Positions 15,683 to 24,996 of a stretch of 64,000 nucleotides of DNA are shown one piece after another. The DNA lies in contig CABIXM010000004.1 in the NCBI GenBank assembly GCA_902362725.1, positions 34,581 through 98,580 on the forward strand, read 5' to 3'. The DNA is from Clostridiaceae bacterium (GTDB taxonomy: Bacteria > Bacillota > Clostridia > Lachnospirales > Lachnospiraceae). Made by a program: the position numbers and the translations under genes. A model generated the notes under the pieces. That model made no database searches and had not been told where the DNA came from. It worked only from the letters and a program-made list of their open reading frames with translations. Every line of letters begins with the position of its first letter. Within the stretch, counting starts at the first letter, position 1.

Positions 15683-18091
15683 ATGGACAAGAAGTTGTAC
15701 GAACTGATGAACTGGCCGCGTATCGAGGCCCTGGTGTATTCGGAGGAGGACGAGCCTCAGGAGATCTTAGGTCCCCATAAGGTGAAGGGCGGCACCCTGA
15801 TTCAGGCCTTTCTGCCGACAGCAGTCCGGATGGAAGTAATTTTGAAGGATACGGGAAAGGCCGTAGAAATGGAAAAGGCAGACGATGGAGGCTTCTTCGC
15901 CGCGCTGGTTCCGGGCAGAAAGATTCCGTCCTATCATTTCCGGGTTACATACGACAACGATATGGTGCAGGAGCTGGAGGATATCTACCGGTTCACGCCG
16001 CAGGTATTTACAAAAGCAGATCTGGAAGCATTTGGAAAAGGCATCCATTACACGATCTATGAGAAAATGGGCGCGCACCCCATGACCATCGACGGTGTGG
16101 AGGGCACTTATTTTGCAGTCTGGGCGCCGAACGCGGAGCGTGTCAGCGTGGTGGGCGACTTTAATATGTGGGACGGCCGCCGCAATCCGATGATTCAGAT
16201 CAGAGAGGCGGGCATCCACGAGCTGTTTATCCCGGGTCTGAAAGCAGGGGCCTGCTATAAATACGAGATCAAGACGAAGCAGGGACTGCCGATGCTGAAG
16301 GCCGATCCTTACGCCAACGCGGCGGAGCTGCGGCCCAACACAGCTTCGGTGATTACCGATCTGACCGGCTTTGCCTGGACTGATGAGAAATGGCTGGAGA
16401 AGCGGAAAGCGACAGATTACAGGAAAGAGCCCCTGCTGATCTATGAGGTGCATCTGGGAAGCTGGCGGAAGCCGGATCCGGATGCGGAGGACGCGCGGGA
16501 ATTCTATACCTACCGGGAACTGGCCCCGATGCTTGCTTCTTATGTGAAAGAGATGGGTTACACGCATGTGGAGATAATGCCGATCATGGAGCATCCACTG
16601 GATGAGTCCTGGGGTTATCAGGTGACCGGGTATTATGCGCCCACGGCGCGCTATGGTACGCCGGAGGACTTCATGTATTTCATGAACTATATGCATGAGC
16701 AGGGTATCGGCGTGATTCTGGACTGGGTTCCGGCCCATTTTCCCAAGGACGCCTTTGGACTGGCGGGCTTCGACGGCACCTGCCTCTATGAGCATTTTGA
16801 CCCGCGGCAGGGCGAACATCCTCACTGGGGAACGCTCCTTTACAACTATGGACGTCCGGAGGTGAAAAACTTCCTGATTGCCAATGCCCTGTTCTGGACG
16901 GAAAAGTACCATGCCGACGGCATCCGCATGGACGCGGTGGCATCGATGCTGTACCTGGACTATGGAAAAAATGAGGGCGAATGGATCCCGAATCAGTATG
17001 GCGGAAAGGAGAACCTGGAGTCTATTGAGTTCCTGAAGCACCTGAATTCCATCTACAAGAAGCGAAAAGATGGAGCGCTTTTGATTGCTGAGGAATCCAC
17101 CGCATGGCCCAAGGTGACCGGAGCGCTGGAGCATGACGGCCTTGGTTTTGATTTCAAATGGAACATGGGCTGGATGAATGATTTCCTGGGCTATATGCAT
17201 TATGACCCGGTATTCCGCGGTTACCACCATGGCGAGCTGACCTTCAGCTTCATCTACGCCTGGAGTGAGAACTTTATCTTAAGTCTCTCCCACGACGAGG
17301 TGGTACACGGCAAGTCCCCCATGGTGGGAAAGATGCCGGGCGACCGGGATTCCGAGCTTAATAACCTGCGGGCGGCTTACGGCTTCATGGCCATGCACCC
17401 GGGCAAGAAGCTCCTTTTCATGGGACAGGAATTTGCCACCTTCGATGAATGGAACGAGAAGGAAAGCCTGGACTGGGATCTTCTGCAGTATCAGGATCAC
17501 AGCGATATGCAAGGCTATGTGAAGGCTCTGAACAGCTTGATAAAGGCGCATCCGGCACTCTACGCAGACGATTGCAGACCTGAGGGCTTCCAGTGGATTA
17601 ACAATATCTCCGCCAATGAAAATATGCTGGTATTCCTGCGGAAGGCTGAAGGAGAGATCCTGTTAGTGGTATGCAACTTCTCTCCGCTGGTCTATGAGAA
17701 GCATAAAATCGGCGTACCCTTCGAAGGCAAATATAAGGAGATCTTCAATAGCGACAGCGAAGAATTCGGCGGCTCCGACGTCCGCAATAAGCGGGTGAAG
17801 ACGTCGAAGAAGTCCGAGTGCGACGGCTTTGAGAATTCCATCGAGATCACGGTTCCGCCCATGGGCGTGGCGGTGTTTGCCTGCACCGAGGAAAAGCTTC
17901 CGGTGAAGGAGAAAAAGACGGCTGCGAAGAAGCCGGCGGCCAAAAAGGCAGAGCCGAAAAAAAGCAGCGCCAAAAAAGAGGCTGTAAAGCCGGAAGCGAA
18001 GAAACCGGCTGCAAAAAAGGTAGTAGCGAAGAAGGCTGAAAAACCGGCTGCAAAAACTGCTTCAAGAAAGGGACGTACTGAGAAAGCATGA
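15683..18091 (+). CDS. glgB: 1,4-alpha-glucan branching enzyme with lysine/alanine-rich C-terminal tail
   Basis: An 802-residue glycogen branching enzyme. The N-terminal module is followed by a CBM48-like domain (about 120-215). The GH13 catalytic barrel carries D417 in GIRMDAVASM, E470 in IAEES and D538 in SHDEVVHGK. A C-terminal beta domain ends near residue 735. The last 67 residues are unusual: 23 Lys and many Ala and Pro in AKKPAAKK-like repeats, resembling histone H1 tails. The enzyme transfers alpha-1,4 chains to alpha-1,6 branch points. AAGGAGG fixes the start. The stop overlaps the MscS gene by four bases. No other glg gene is nearby. Confidence 0.93.
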   Translation: MDKKLYELMNWPRIEALVYSEEDEPQEILGPHKVKGGTLIQAFLPTAVRMEVILKDTGKAVEMEKADDGGFFAALVPGRKIPSYHFRVTYDNDMVQELEDIYRFTPQVFTKADLEAFGKGIHYTIYEKMGAHPMTIDGVEGTYFAVWAPNAERVSVVGDFNMWDGRRNPMIQIREAGIHELFIPGLKAGACYKYEIKTKQGLPMLKADPYANAAELRPNTASVITDLTGFAWTDEKWLEKRKATDYRKEPLLIYEVHLGSWRKPDPDAEDAREFYTYRELAPMLASYVKEMGYTHVEIMPIMEHPLDESWGYQVTGYYAPTARYGTPEDFMYFMNYMHEQGIGVILDWVPAHFPKDAFGLAGFDGTCLYEHFDPRQGEHPHWGTLLYNYGRPEVKNFLIANALFWTEKYHADGIRMDAVASMLYLDYGKNEGEWIPNQYGGKENLESIEFLKHLNSIYKKRKDGALLIAEESTAWPKVTGALEHDGLGFDFKWNMGWMNDFLGYMHYDPVFRGYHHGELTFSFIYAWSENFILSLSHDEVVHGKSPMVGKMPGDRDSELNNLRAAYGFMAMHPGKKLLFMGQEFATFDEWNEKESLDWDLLQYQDHSDMQGYVKALNSLIKAHPALYADDCRPEGFQWINNISANENMLVFLRKAEGEILLVVCNFSPLVYEKHKIGVPFEGKYKEIFNSDSEEFGGSDVRNKRVKTSKKSECDGFENSIEITVPPMGVAVFACTEEKLPVKEKKTAAKKPAAKKAEPKKSSAKKEAVKPEAKKPAAKKVVAKKAEKPAAKTASRKGRTEKA

Positions 18092-18987
18092 GGTGTTTAG
18101 CCACGGTTGCCGACTCTCCGGAGCTGGCGGCTCAGATTAACGAGAATATAGAAAATGTGACCCAGCAGATCAGCCGGACCCAGGAGTACATTGATAAGTA
18201 CCTTCCGGTGGTCATAAGCTTTGGCCTCCGGCTTCTGCTGACGATTATCCTGTTTATTGTGGGCGGCAGGCTCATAAAAGTAGTCCGCAAAATCGTCCGC
18301 CGTTCCATGGAGCGAACCGGAGCCGACGTGGGCGTGATACAGTTTATGGATTCCCTGATTAAGCTGATCCTGTATTTCCTGCTGGTCCTGTTCCTGGCCG
18401 ACGGCATCGGCGTGGATACCACCTCTGTCATGGCTCTGGTGGGTTCTGCAGGTCTGACCATCGGTCTGGCCTTTCAGGGCAGTCTGTCCAACTTTGCGGG
18501 CGGCGTGCTGATTCTGCTTATCAAGCCATTTAAGGTGGGCGATTATATCATCTACACCTCCGGTAACCTGGAGGGCAAGGTGACCAAGATCGAGATGTTC
18601 TACACGACCCTGTTCACGGTTGACAATAAAAAGGTCGTGATCCCCAACGGCACCCTGTCTAACAGCAGCCTGATCAACGTGACCGCCGAGGACAAGCGCC
18701 GTATCGACATTACTGTGGGCGTCAGCTACACCGCGAATCTGAAGCTGGCCAAAGAAGTCTGCCTGAACCTGCTGACCGCGCAGCCCGCCGTCCTGCAGGA
18801 TCAGAACAACCTGGTCGTAGTAGACGACCTGGCTGACAGCTCCGTGAACCTGAAGATCTGTTGCTGGGTCACCCCGGACGATTACTGGAGCACCCGCTGG
18901 GATCTGATTGAGAAGATCAAGCTGGCCTTCGATGAAAATGGGATCGAGATTCCCTTCAATCAGCTGGATGTAAATCTGAAGCAGTAA
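18088..18987 (+). CDS. MscS family mechanosensitive ion channel
   Basis: A 299-residue channel with an amphipathic N-terminus and membrane helices at about 42-62 and 88-105. The pore-lining helix lies at about 112-145 (GLAFQGSLSNFAGGVLILLIKPFKVGDYI), with the glycine/alanine pattern typical of MscS TM3, followed by the cytoplasmic beta and alpha/beta vestibule domains. It opens under membrane tension to release solutes on osmotic downshock. The ATG overlaps the glgB stop and has only a weak ribosome binding site, so translation likely depends on coupling. A strong terminator follows. Confidence 0.9.
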   Translation: MRCLATVADSPELAAQINENIENVTQQISRTQEYIDKYLPVVISFGLRLLLTIILFIVGGRLIKVVRKIVRRSMERTGADVGVIQFMDSLIKLILYFLLVLFLADGIGVDTTSVMALVGSAGLTIGLAFQGSLSNFAGGVLILLIKPFKVGDYIIYTSGNLEGKVTKIEMFYTTLFTVDNKKVVIPNGTLSNSSLINVTAEDKRRIDITVGVSYTANLKLAKEVCLNLLTAQPAVLQDQNNLVVVDDLADSSVNLKICCWVTPDDYWSTRWDLIEKIKLAFDENGIEIPFNQLDVNLKQ

Positions 18988-19014
18988 AAAGCGGTCAATT
19001 CTAAAGACAGGCTC

Positions 19015-19058
19015 AAAAAGCAATACAACTTTTTAAAGAAAGTTGTATTGCTTTTTCT
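19015..19058 (+). terminator. Intrinsic terminator after the MscS gene
   Basis: AAAAGCAATACAACTTT pairs with AAAGTTGTATTGCTTTTT across six bases, a very stable stem with T run. Confidence 0.9.
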
Positions 19059-19067
19059 TTTCTCTCA

Positions 19068-19096
19068 TTGACGTATTGTGCAATCTGTTGTATAAA
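19068..19096 (+). promoter_or_regulatory. Promoter of the FGGY kinase gene
   Basis: TTGACG, 17-base spacer, TATAAA. Confidence 0.7.
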
Positions 19097-19154
19097 TAGA
19101 GTATAAATCTGAAGGAAAGCAACAAATAAACGAATAAATGTGGAGGGTATGACA

Positions 19155-20750
19155 ATGAGTACAGTAAAAGATGCTATTTTAAATGGGGAAACATCCCTTG
19201 GTATTGAGCTGGGTTCCACCCGAATCAAGGCAGTGCTGGTGGACGGCAGCTACAAGGCCATCGCAGTGGGCAATTTCGACTGGGAGAACCAGCTGCACGA
19301 CGGCATCTGGACCTATCCGCTGGATCTGGTCTGGAAGGGACTGCAGGGCAGCTATGCATCTCTGAAAGAGGACGTAAAGGCGAAATATGGCGTAGAGCTT
19401 ACAAAGGTAGGCTCTATCGGAATCAGCGCCATGATGCACGGCTATCTGGTATTCGATAAGGATGGCAAGCAGCTGGTACCGTTCCGCACCTGGAGAAATA
19501 CCATTACCGGTGAGGCGTCCAGAGAGCTTACCGAATTATTCCAGTACAACATTCCCCAGAGATGGAGCATTGCCCATCTGTATCAGGCCATGCTGAAGGG
19601 CGAGGAGCATGTGCCGGAGATTGACTTCATGACCACTCTGGCAGGTTATATTCACTGGCAGCTCACCGGCGAGAAGACCCTGGGCGTTGGCGAGGCCTCC
19701 GGTATGTTCCCCATTGACACGGCCACAAAGCAGTTCCATGCAGAGATGCTGGATAAGTTCCAGACAAAGGTGGCTGATAAGGGCTACGGCTGGAAGATCC
19801 GTGCGATTCTGCCGAAGGTACAGAACGCAGGCGAGAACGCAGGCGTGCTTACCGAAGCAGGAGCGAAGCTTCTCGATCCCACCGGCGTACTGGAAAGCGG
19901 CATTCCCATGTGTCCGCCTGAGGGAGACGCGGGTACCGGTATGGTAGCCACCAACAGCGTAGCCCAGAGAACCGGAAATGTATCCGCGGGAACCTCTGTC
20001 TTTGCCATGATCGTGCTGGAGCATGAGCTGAAGAAGGTACACCCGGAGATCGACCTGGTGACCACCCCGGACGGCAGCCTGGTGGGTATGGTACACTGCA
20101 ACAACTGCACTTCCGATCTGAACGCCTGGGTAGGCCTCTTCAAAGAATTTGCCGAGAGCTTCGGCATGAAGGTGGATATGAACGAACTCTTCGGAACCCT
20201 GTACCGCAAGGCTCTGGAGGCAGACAAAGACTGCGGCGGCCTGCTGGCCTATAACTATTTCTCCGGTGAGCATCTGACCGGCTTCGAAGAGGGAAGACCG
20301 CTCTTTGTCCGTACGCCGGAAGCAAAGTTTAACCTGGCGAACTTTATGAGAGTACATCTCTACACCGCCCTGGGCGCATTGAAGACCGGCCTGGATATCC
20401 TGTTCAAGGAAGAGGGCGTGGAGGCTGACGAGGTCATGGGCCATGGCGGACTCTTCAAGACGAAAGGCGTAGGCCAGAGCATCATGGCGGCGGCCATGGA
20501 CGTACCCGTGACCGTTATGGAGACCGCAGGCGAGGGCGGCGCATGGGGCATCGCGCTGCTGGCAGCTTATATGAGAGAAAAGAAGGACGGCGAGAGCCTG
20601 GGCGCTTACCTGAACAACCGGGTATTCGCAGGCGAGAAGGGCGAGACCCTTGCTCCGGATCCGGAGGATGTAAAAGGCTTTGACGCGTTCCTGGCCCGCT
20701 ACACCGAGGGCCTGGCCATCGAACATGCGGCAGTGGATCATCTGAAATAA
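19155..20750 (+). CDS. FGGY family carbohydrate kinase
   Basis: A 531-residue sugar kinase of the ASKHA fold. The N-terminal phosphate-1 loop is [17 protein letters not shown]. The sugar-binding half includes [11 protein letters not shown]. The C-terminal adenosine region has [13 protein letters not shown] and [15 protein letters not shown]. Length and motifs fit the xylulokinase/ribulokinase branch. It phosphorylates a pentose or ketose with ATP, but the substrate cannot be fixed without neighbours, and it is a monocistron with no transporter or isomerase nearby. GGAGGG seven bases before 19155 favours that ATG over the one at 19149. Confidence 0.85.
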   Translation: MSTVKDAILNGETSLGIELGSTRIKAVLVDGSYKAIAVGNFDWENQLHDGIWTYPLDLVWKGLQGSYASLKEDVKAKYGVELTKVGSIGISAMMHGYLVFDKDGKQLVPFRTWRNTITGEASRELTELFQYNIPQRWSIAHLYQAMLKGEEHVPEIDFMTTLAGYIHWQLTGEKTLGVGEASGMFPIDTATKQFHAEMLDKFQTKVADKGYGWKIRAILPKVQNAGENAGVLTEAGAKLLDPTGVLESGIPMCPPEGDAGTGMVATNSVAQRTGNVSAGTSVFAMIVLEHELKKVHPEIDLVTTPDGSLVGMVHCNNCTSDLNAWVGLFKEFAESFGMKVDMNELFGTLYRKALEADKDCGGLLAYNYFSGEHLTGFEEGRPLFVRTPEAKFNLANFMRVHLYTALGALKTGLDILFKEEGVEADEVMGHGGLFKTKGVGQSIMAAAMDVPVTVMETAGEGGAWGIALLAAYMREKKDGESLGAYLNNRVFAGEKGETLAPDPEDVKGFDAFLARYTEGLAIEHAAVDHLK

Positions 20751-20787
20751 GTCAAAAGCAAAAAAGGAAAAGATTTACAATAAAAAA

Positions 20788-20848
20788 GAGGAGACTGCAG
20801 GTGCGAATGTCATTTAGTTAAGGCATTGGAGCCTGCAGGCTCCTTTTT
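20788..20848 (+). terminator. Intrinsic terminator after the FGGY kinase gene
   Basis: AGGAG and CTGCAGG (20788-20801) pair with CCTGCAG and CTCCT (20832-20844), followed by T residues. The distal arm is itself a perfect 16-base palindrome GGAGCCTGCAGGCTCC. Confidence 0.75.
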
Positions 20849-20907
20849 ACGGATCTCCCTATGATGTGAGTCTCCCTATAATTTTTGAATGCGGGAAAAA
20901 TATGGGC

Positions 20908-20936
20908 TTGCCATTCTGATACTTTTTCGCTATAAT
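20908..20936 (+). promoter_or_regulatory. Promoter of the citrate synthase gene
   Basis: TTGCCA, 17-base spacer, perfect TATAAT; the start codon follows about 70 bases later. Confidence 0.75.
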
Positions 20937-21004
20937 TGAATATAATGTCCGCTGATTAAGGATAGACGTTTTCGAGAGGCAGACAACGAGGAGGATATGA
21001 AAGA

Positions 21005-22435
21005 ATGAAGAAAGACGATGTGCTGGTAGACGAGAAGTTTAACAAACTGGTAGAATACAGCAGCCGTTCCGGTAAGATCGATATTCGGCTGTATGCGGAT
21101 TATGATGTAAAGAGAGGGCTTCGTGATTCCGGTGGTAAGGGCGTCCTGACCGGTCTGACAGAGATTTCCGACGTCGTTTCCTTTGGCTATATTGACGGTG
21201 AGCGGGTACCCATCGACGGCGAACTGTATTTCCAGGGCGTGAATGTCCAGGATCTGATCCGCGGCGAGGCCAACCGCCGTTTCGCTTTTGAGGAGACGAC
21301 CTATCTGCTGCTGTTCGGCAAGCTGCCCACGAGAGAGCAGCTTCGAGAGTTTATCGATCTAATTGGTATTTACCGGGAACTTCCGGAGACCTTCGTCCGT
21401 GACGTTGTCATGAAAGCCCCCAGCTCCAATATGATGAATACCCTGCAGAAATGTGTGCTGACCATGTATTCCTATGATCAGAACCCAGAGGATATCTCCA
21501 TTCATAATATCCTGAAGCAGTCCCTGCAGCTGATTGCCCAGTTTCCGCTGTATTCCGTATATGGGTATCACGCGTATCGTCATTATCATCTGAATAAGAG
21601 CCTGATTATCCGGAATCCGAAGCCGGAGTTGTCCACAGCCGAGAATATCCTGCGTCTGCTCCGGAAGGACGGTCAGTATACGGAGCTGGAGGCAAAGGTA
21701 CTGGATGTGGCCCTGGTGCTGCATGCGGAGCACGGCGGTGGTAATAACTCTACGTTTACGACGCACGTTGTGTCCTCCACCGGTACGGATACCTATTCCG
21801 CAGTAGCGGCGTCTCTCGGTTCCCTGAAGGGTCCGAAGCATGGTGGCGCGAACCTGAAGGTACAGGAGATGTTCAAGGATATCAAAGCCCACGTGACCAA
21901 CTGGCGGGATGAGACCATGATTGAATCTTATCTGCAGAGAATTCTGAGGAAAGAAGCTTTTGACCGGGCCGGACTGATTTACGGAATGGGACACGCGGTT
22001 TATACGATGTCCGATCCCCGTGCGGTCATCCTGAAGGAATATGCAAGAAAACTTTCCGAAGAAAAGGGACTGGAGGAGGAATTCAACCTCTATGAGCGCG
22101 TGGAGCGCATCGCGGGCGAGTGCCTGATGTCCGGCCGCAGACTCTTAAAGCCTGTCTGTGCCAACGTGGATTTCTACAGCGGATTTGTATACAGCATGCT
22201 GGGCCTGCCGGAGGAGCTGTTCACTCCGATTTTCGCCATTTCCCGTATCTCTGGCTGGAGTGCCCACCGTATCGAGGAGATCGTGAACGCAGGCAAGATC
22301 ATCCGTCCGGCTTACAAGTATGTGGGCCATCATGTGCCTTATCTCGATCTGGACGACCGCGCGCAGGCTTACGCGGAGGAAGAGGCTGCGACAGAGGAAG
22401 CAGAGAAGAAACAGGATACGAAGAAAAAACAGTAA
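21005..22435 (+). CDS. gltA: Citrate synthase (Si type)
   Basis: A 476-residue citrate/2-methylcitrate synthase-family enzyme. The histidines of the active site are in LHAEHGGGNNSTFTTHV and GMGHAVYTMSDPRA, with the CoA/oxaloacetate region SLKGPKHGGAN between them. It condenses oxaloacetate with acetyl-CoA. The last 30 or so residues are charged (EEEAATEEAEKKQDTKKKQ) and not part of the core fold. GAGGAGGAT precedes the start. The gene stands alone, without aconitase or isocitrate dehydrogenase, so a biosynthetic branch to glutamate, with gdhA elsewhere in this window, is a reasonable inference. 2-Methylcitrate synthase activity is not excluded. Confidence 0.9.
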   Translation: MKKDDVLVDEKFNKLVEYSSRSGKIDIRLYADYDVKRGLRDSGGKGVLTGLTEISDVVSFGYIDGERVPIDGELYFQGVNVQDLIRGEANRRFAFEETTYLLLFGKLPTREQLREFIDLIGIYRELPETFVRDVVMKAPSSNMMNTLQKCVLTMYSYDQNPEDISIHNILKQSLQLIAQFPLYSVYGYHAYRHYHLNKSLIIRNPKPELSTAENILRLLRKDGQYTELEAKVLDVALVLHAEHGGGNNSTFTTHVVSSTGTDTYSAVAASLGSLKGPKHGGANLKVQEMFKDIKAHVTNWRDETMIESYLQRILRKEAFDRAGLIYGMGHAVYTMSDPRAVILKEYARKLSEEKGLEEEFNLYERVERIAGECLMSGRRLLKPVCANVDFYSGFVYSMLGLPEELFTPIFAISRISGWSAHRIEEIVNAGKIIRPAYKYVGHHVPYLDLDDRAQAYAEEEAATEEAEKKQDTKKKQ

Positions 22436-22442
22436 ATGAGAT

Positions 22443-22489
22443 AAAAAGAGGGAACACGCAATTCACAGGATTGCGTGTTCCCTCTTTTT
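22443..22489. terminator. Bidirectional terminator between gltA and the Arc-type repressor gene
   Basis: AAAAAGAGGGAACACGCAAT pairs with its 20-base complement across seven bases. A and T runs on both sides serve the two convergent genes. Confidence 0.9.
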
Positions 22490-22522
22490 GCAGTGAAACG
22501 CGTCTCGCTTACGCGAGAACTA

Positions 22523-22699
22523 CTAAAAACCAGAACGTTTGTACCCCCCCCCGATTTTTCCCTGATACTCACGTACCGCCTGGCGAATCAGATAAAGAAT
22601 TTCTCCGTTGATAGAACGTCCCTCGTATTCCGCCAGCTCCTTCAGACCGGCGTGGGTCTCCTCGTCGATGCGAAGGCCGATGTGTTTATTTTTCTCCAT
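22523..22699 (-). CDS. Small Arc/MetJ-type ribbon-helix-helix DNA-binding protein
   Basis: A 58-residue protein whose core (HIGLRIDEETHAGLKELAEYEGRSINGEILYLIRQAV) is a ribbon-helix-helix fold like phage Arc: a short beta strand, then two helices with the typical GRSINGEI turn. AAAGGAGGAGA stands before its ATG, so it is almost certainly translated. It is divergent from the surface-protein gene, whose promoter carries a perfect palindrome, and is the natural candidate to bind it. The C-terminus (GKIGGGYKRSGF) is encoded across a nine-G tract that could slip, so the true end may differ. A TCTCGC/GCGAGA hairpin follows the stop. Confidence 0.8.
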   Translation of the reverse strand: MEKNKHIGLRIDEETHAGLKELAEYEGRSINGEILYLIRQAVREYQGKIGGGYKRSGF

Positions 22700-22762
22700 G
22701 AGTCTCCTCCTTTAATAGTAGTTTTATTTATTATACAAAAATAATCTTAAATTGAGTGAAAC

Positions 22763-22783
22763 ATGTACTTGAATTAAGTACAT
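22763..22783. promoter_or_regulatory. Operator palindrome upstream of the surface-protein gene
   Basis: ATGTACTT and AAGTACAT arms surround GAATT, 21 bases in all and perfectly symmetric in the arms. It overlaps the -35 of the rightward promoter and sits 64 bases from the start of the divergent ribbon-helix-helix gene. Confidence 0.6.
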
Positions 22784-22797
22784 AGTGTGCCTATAAT
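22769..22797 (+). promoter_or_regulatory. Promoter of the surface-protein gene
   Basis: TTGAAT, 17-base spacer, perfect TATAAT. The -35 lies in the palindromic operator. Confidence 0.7.
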
Positions 22798-22853
22798 GGA
22801 GATGGTTATTTGTGGAAGAGATAAACCGAATTTGTAAAATGGAGGAATGAAAA

Positions 22854-24899
22854 GTGAAAAGCAAATGGATGAAATGCTGTGCTGTCCTGATGGGCGTGTT
22901 GCTTGCCACAAGCCCACTGACAGCGCTGGCAGAAGAGACGCAGGAGCCGACTGCGACTGCGGTGGAGAGCAAAATGGGGGTTGGTGAAGCCGGGAATGAG
23001 CAGAAGCCTGTGGAAAATGTCGGGCTGAATGAGGAAGAGTATGAATATCCAACATTTACAGTGAGAGGAAAAAATTATACCCTCAATAGTGATACATGGG
23101 CAGAAGGCTCTGTGATAACTCTTTATATGTATAAAAGTGAATTCAAAAACTGCAATACACCGGAAGATTATGCAAGTATTCTGGAGCAATTTTTAGGATT
23201 TGTAAAAGAGAGAGCTGAAAGAGGAGATAATATTGAACATTATTGTCTGGAATGCAATCAGGGCGAAGATGTAATTGCGTCATTGAAAATTCCGGTTACA
23301 GACGCATCCTATAAGATAATAAAAGAATTGAGAGATATCTATCATATAGATTTCCAGCTGTTGGCTTGCGTAAAGAGAAGTGATGGTGATGATATGTGGA
23401 CAGCAACAAGCAACATAACAGAACCGACAACGCTGGGGTTTGAAGTATATGATTGCCTTGAAAATACAAATATCTATTTCTATGGAAAGGGATATCAGAT
23501 AAACATAGACGATGTACCATATACGCAGGGAGGAGATCCGATTCTCGTTTATGCAGAAAGCGGAAAACAGATAGCATCCGCCAAGGACGGTACAATGCGG
23601 TATTCTGTGGAAGGAAAATATGTCGATTTACCTATTGAAGTGAAAGACGCAGGTCTTTACTATGTTATGCCGGAAGCTTCTTTAAATGATACTTCCAAAG
23701 CAAATGTTGTTTTGAAATCGAATGGTGATACAGACAAAGTAGCTACGGTAATTTCCAGCGCTGTTGCAACAGCAGGAGATAAGGCGGACGTAAAGATAGA
23801 GATTGCTCAGAGTACCGATGAATCCGGAAAAGTAGTCAATCCCCAGATCGGAAAAGCAGTCTTCGAGCAGCTGAATAACAAAAAAGCCGCGGACGCAGCA
23901 GTGATATTTTCCTACGGTGATTTAAGCTACAAGTTCGCAGCAGCGGATATTACGAATCCGGGTGCGGTGGAGTCTATTACGCTCGGTGCGGATGAAGCTA
24001 CGAGTGAGGTAAAAGCCAAGGTCGGCGATAACGTTGCCTACGCCATCGACTTCGCCCACAGCGGTAAGCTCCCCGGCAAGGCCACAGTTACCATCCCGGT
24101 AGACCTTGCAGACGGTCAGTACACCTGGTGCTATGTCAATGACGCGAACCAGCTGACCGAGGGCAAACTGGTTACTGTTAAAAATAAGACCGTAGAGGTA
24201 CCGCTGGAGCACTGCTCCACCTATGCGCTGGTAGCAGGCGATGTGACCGGTACGACCAACGGAAATACAGATAATGGAAATAGCGGCAACACCAATAGCG
24301 GTAACACCAATAACGGCAATACCAATAATGGAAGCACGGACAGCAGTAACGACACCGGAAATACATCCTCCGGCAGCAGCTCCGGTTCCCATGGAAACAG
24401 CAAAATCACAAGAGTAGATGATAACAGTCCGGCCGTGAACTCCGTAAAAGAAGTGACCGGAACAGAAGTACTGTCCCATACCACCTACTGGGCATTGTCT
24501 GATTATTACAGAGATCTTCTGGTAAAACAGATTGACAAAGCCAAAGCGCCGGGAGAGGTTCTGTGGTTCTACGATATCACCGTGGATGAAGTTACATTCC
24601 CGCTGACCTTCACTGTCAATGTGAAAGGACTGAACGGCAGAAAAGACACTGTGGTACACTTCCTGGACGACGAGACCCCGGAGTACATTACCCCGACTGT
24701 CAAGGGCGATCAGGTAACCTTCACCCTGAATTCCCTGTCACCGGTAGCCATCGTAGCAGACGGCACAAAGGCAGCCGCCCTGACCAGTCCCAAAACCGGC
24801 GACAGCACCGACTTTACGGCGCCTCTGGCACTGCTCCTTCTCGCAGCAGCAGGCCTTACCGGCTGTGCAGTCTATAGCCGCAGAAAGAAGCAGGCATAA
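22854..24899 (+). CDS. Secreted cell-surface protein with SPKTG sorting signal
   Basis: A 681-residue protein with a signal peptide (cleavage likely after ALA at residue 26). An AT-rich-coded N-terminal half of unknown fold is followed by a second region. A linker of Gly-Asn-Thr-Ser repeats (about 465-515) leads to another globular domain (about 520-640). The C-terminal sorting signal has SPKTG at 645-649, a hydrophobic stretch and a basic RRKK tail. It is probably attached to the wall by a sortase accepting an LPXTG variant. The start is GTG at 22854, seven bases after GGAGGA. Its promoter carries a strong operator. Ligand or role unknown. Confidence 0.75.
   Translation: MKSKWMKCCAVLMGVLLATSPLTALAEETQEPTATAVESKMGVGEAGNEQKPVENVGLNEEEYEYPTFTVRGKNYTLNSDTWAEGSVITLYMYKSEFKNCNTPEDYASILEQFLGFVKERAERGDNIEHYCLECNQGEDVIASLKIPVTDASYKIIKELRDIYHIDFQLLACVKRSDGDDMWTATSNITEPTTLGFEVYDCLENTNIYFYGKGYQINIDDVPYTQGGDPILVYAESGKQIASAKDGTMRYSVEGKYVDLPIEVKDAGLYYVMPEASLNDTSKANVVLKSNGDTDKVATVISSAVATAGDKADVKIEIAQSTDESGKVVNPQIGKAVFEQLNNKKAADAAVIFSYGDLSYKFAAADITNPGAVESITLGADEATSEVKAKVGDNVAYAIDFAHSGKLPGKATVTIPVDLADGQYTWCYVNDANQLTEGKLVTVKNKTVEVPLEHCSTYALVAGDVTGTTNGNTDNGNSGNTNSGNTNNGNTNNGSTDSSNDTGNTSSGSSSGSHGNSKITRVDDNSPAVNSVKEVTGTEVLSHTTYWALSDYYRDLLVKQIDKAKAPGEVLWFYDITVDEVTFPLTFTVNVKGLNGRKDTVVHFLDDETPEYITPTVKGDQVTFTLNSLSPVAIVADGTKAAALTSPKTGDSTDFTAPLALLLLAAAGLTGCAVYSRRKKQA
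24267..24345 (+). repeat. Tandem short repeats coding the Asn/Gly/Thr linker
   Basis: Units of about 15 bases (GGCAACACCAATAGC-like) repeat several times with small changes, coding NSGNT/NNGNT pentapeptides in the surface protein's linker. Copy number could vary between strains. Confidence 0.6.
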
Positions 24900-24927
24900 C
24901 AAAAATATTTAGAAATTATACAGTGAG

Positions 24928-24960
24928 GAGCCGCCCATGTATATCGTGGACGGCTCTTTC
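24928..24960 (+). terminator. Probable terminator of the surface-protein gene
   Basis: GAGCCG and CCA pair with TGG and CGGCTC, with single mismatches between them, followed by a weak TTTC. The ATG at 24936-24938 lies inside this hairpin. Confidence 0.5.
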
Positions 24961-24996
24961 TATGTAAAAAATGAAAATAGTTTCGGGTTCTGCAGA

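Noticed and set aside
24267..24345. CRISPR-like direct repeats
   Set aside because: The repeats are 15-base coding units without spacers, inside a clear protein linker; no cas gene is present.
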